A stretch of 64,000 nucleotides of DNA from Thermoanaerobaculia bacterium. GTDB lineage: Bacteria > Acidobacteriota > Thermoanaerobaculia > Multivoradales > J023. The translations under genes were made by a program, and so were the position numbers. The stretch covers positions 124,001-188,000 of the forward strand of contig JAUIJL010000012.1 of the NCBI GenBank assembly GCA_030431255.1, given 5' to 3'. Positions 63,713 to 64,000 of the stretch are shown piece after piece (positions within the stretch are counted from its first letter, which is position 1; each line of letters begins with the position of its first letter). The notes beneath the pieces were generated by a model, which was not told the DNA's origin, ran no database searches, and saw only the letters and a program-made list of their open reading frames with translations.

Positions 63713-64000
63713 ACAAAGATCCACACCGAGCCCAGGAGCAGCCACGTTGCTTCCACCTGCGGGATGGCTGCGATCTACGGGATGCCTGCTCCGATTGCAT
63801 GCTCTTGGCCCAATCCCTCTATGCGGCGCGCCTGGAAACCCCACCCATGGGCGATCACTTGATCCAGCGCTTGCGCGCGGTCGCAGGCACCCAACCTCTC
63901 GACTTCGAGCAGGACCCCATGGAGCTGTCCTCGGAGGACGACCTGGAGTCGACGGTCCACGAGCTGCTGAGCGACACCTTCGAGCAAAGCCATCGAACCC
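63706..64000 (+). CDS. Cys-rich protein downstream of ECF sigma, truncated by window end
   Basis: ATG 63706, with AAGGGAG about 5 bases upstream, opens a frame that runs to the window end (about 98 codons). The N-terminus has four Cys in CFHLRDGCDLRDACSDC, which could bind zinc; the rest seen is acidic and helical (EDDLESTVHELLSD). Overlap with the sigma gene by 7 bases and its place right after it suggest an anti-sigma factor, but no classical ZAS or membrane helix is seen in the available part. Confidence 0.65.
   Translation, partial: MLNKDPHRAQEQPRCFHLRDGCDLRDACSDCMLLAQSLYAARLETPPMGDHLIQRLRAVAGTQPLDFEQDPMELSSEDDLESTVHELLSDTFEQSHRT

Overview
The window is GC-rich and gene-dense, and looks like a chromosomal segment of a large-genome Gram-negative bacterium, most likely Acidobacteriota (Thermoanaerobaculia/Holophagae-like). 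I infer this from the mixture of many Ser/Thr kinases, hybrid histidine kinases, large secreted modular proteins, a TonB-dependent receptor with a TonB protein, and an otherwise ordinary core metabolism. No 16S gene, tRNA gene or taxonomic marker is present, so the assignment is tentative. I found no insertion sequence, prophage or CRISPR array.

Layout. 0.4-4.1 kb: Ser/Thr kinase with a cyclic-nucleotide-binding tail, a DUF455 ferritin-like protein and an ATP-grasp protein, all co-directional. 4.3-6.9 kb: two small hypotheticals with a clear terminator, a small secreted protein and a TPR-like protein. 7.0-12.6 kb: leucine operon leuA-leuC-leuD-leuB, preceded by what reads as a complete classical attenuator (promoter, Leu-rich leader peptide, antiterminator, terminator) and closed by a strong terminator. 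13.0-18.2 kb: two secreted proteins (one of 1425 aa) behind TetR-like palindromic operators. 18.2-23.2 kb: enoyl-CoA hydratase family protein, hybrid histidine kinase, SDR/RidA pair and a response regulator. 23.3-29.8 kb: secreted subtilisin, two-propeller sensor kinase and pentapeptide-repeat protein on one strand.

29.8-34.3 kb: a partner-switching module (SpoIIE-type phosphatase, STAS antagonist, RsbW-like kinase). It is led by an unlisted 52-aa membrane peptide behind a sigma-54 promoter. Three 17-bp inverted repeats lie between that promoter and a Fis-type AAA+ regulator whose GAFTGA loop is changed. 34.3-45.4 kb: a receiver-Ser/Thr kinase fusion, then a minus-strand sensory cluster (CHASE8 hybrid kinase, TonB receptor, TPR protein, PhnD-like periplasmic protein, double-receiver cyclase-like protein). 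45.9-52.2 kb: Ski2-like helicase, GNAT, MaoC-type hydratase, TonB and rhomboid protease. 52.3-56.5 kb: a 1393-aa Ser/Thr kinase/AAA/helical/solute-binding-domain fusion. 56.5-58.7 kb: gcvT, gcvH and a membrane protein. 58.8-64.0 kb: two ECF sigma factors flanking a SIR2-like (DUF4917) gene coupled to a lipoprotein hydrolase/propeller gene, then the start of a Cys-rich protein at the window edge.

The dominant theme is signal transduction. The two best-supported novel items are the leu attenuator and the sigma-54-controlled partner-switching operon with its small membrane peptide. The kinase-AAA-solute-binding fusion and the SIR2-like/hydrolase pair are the most unusual protein architectures.
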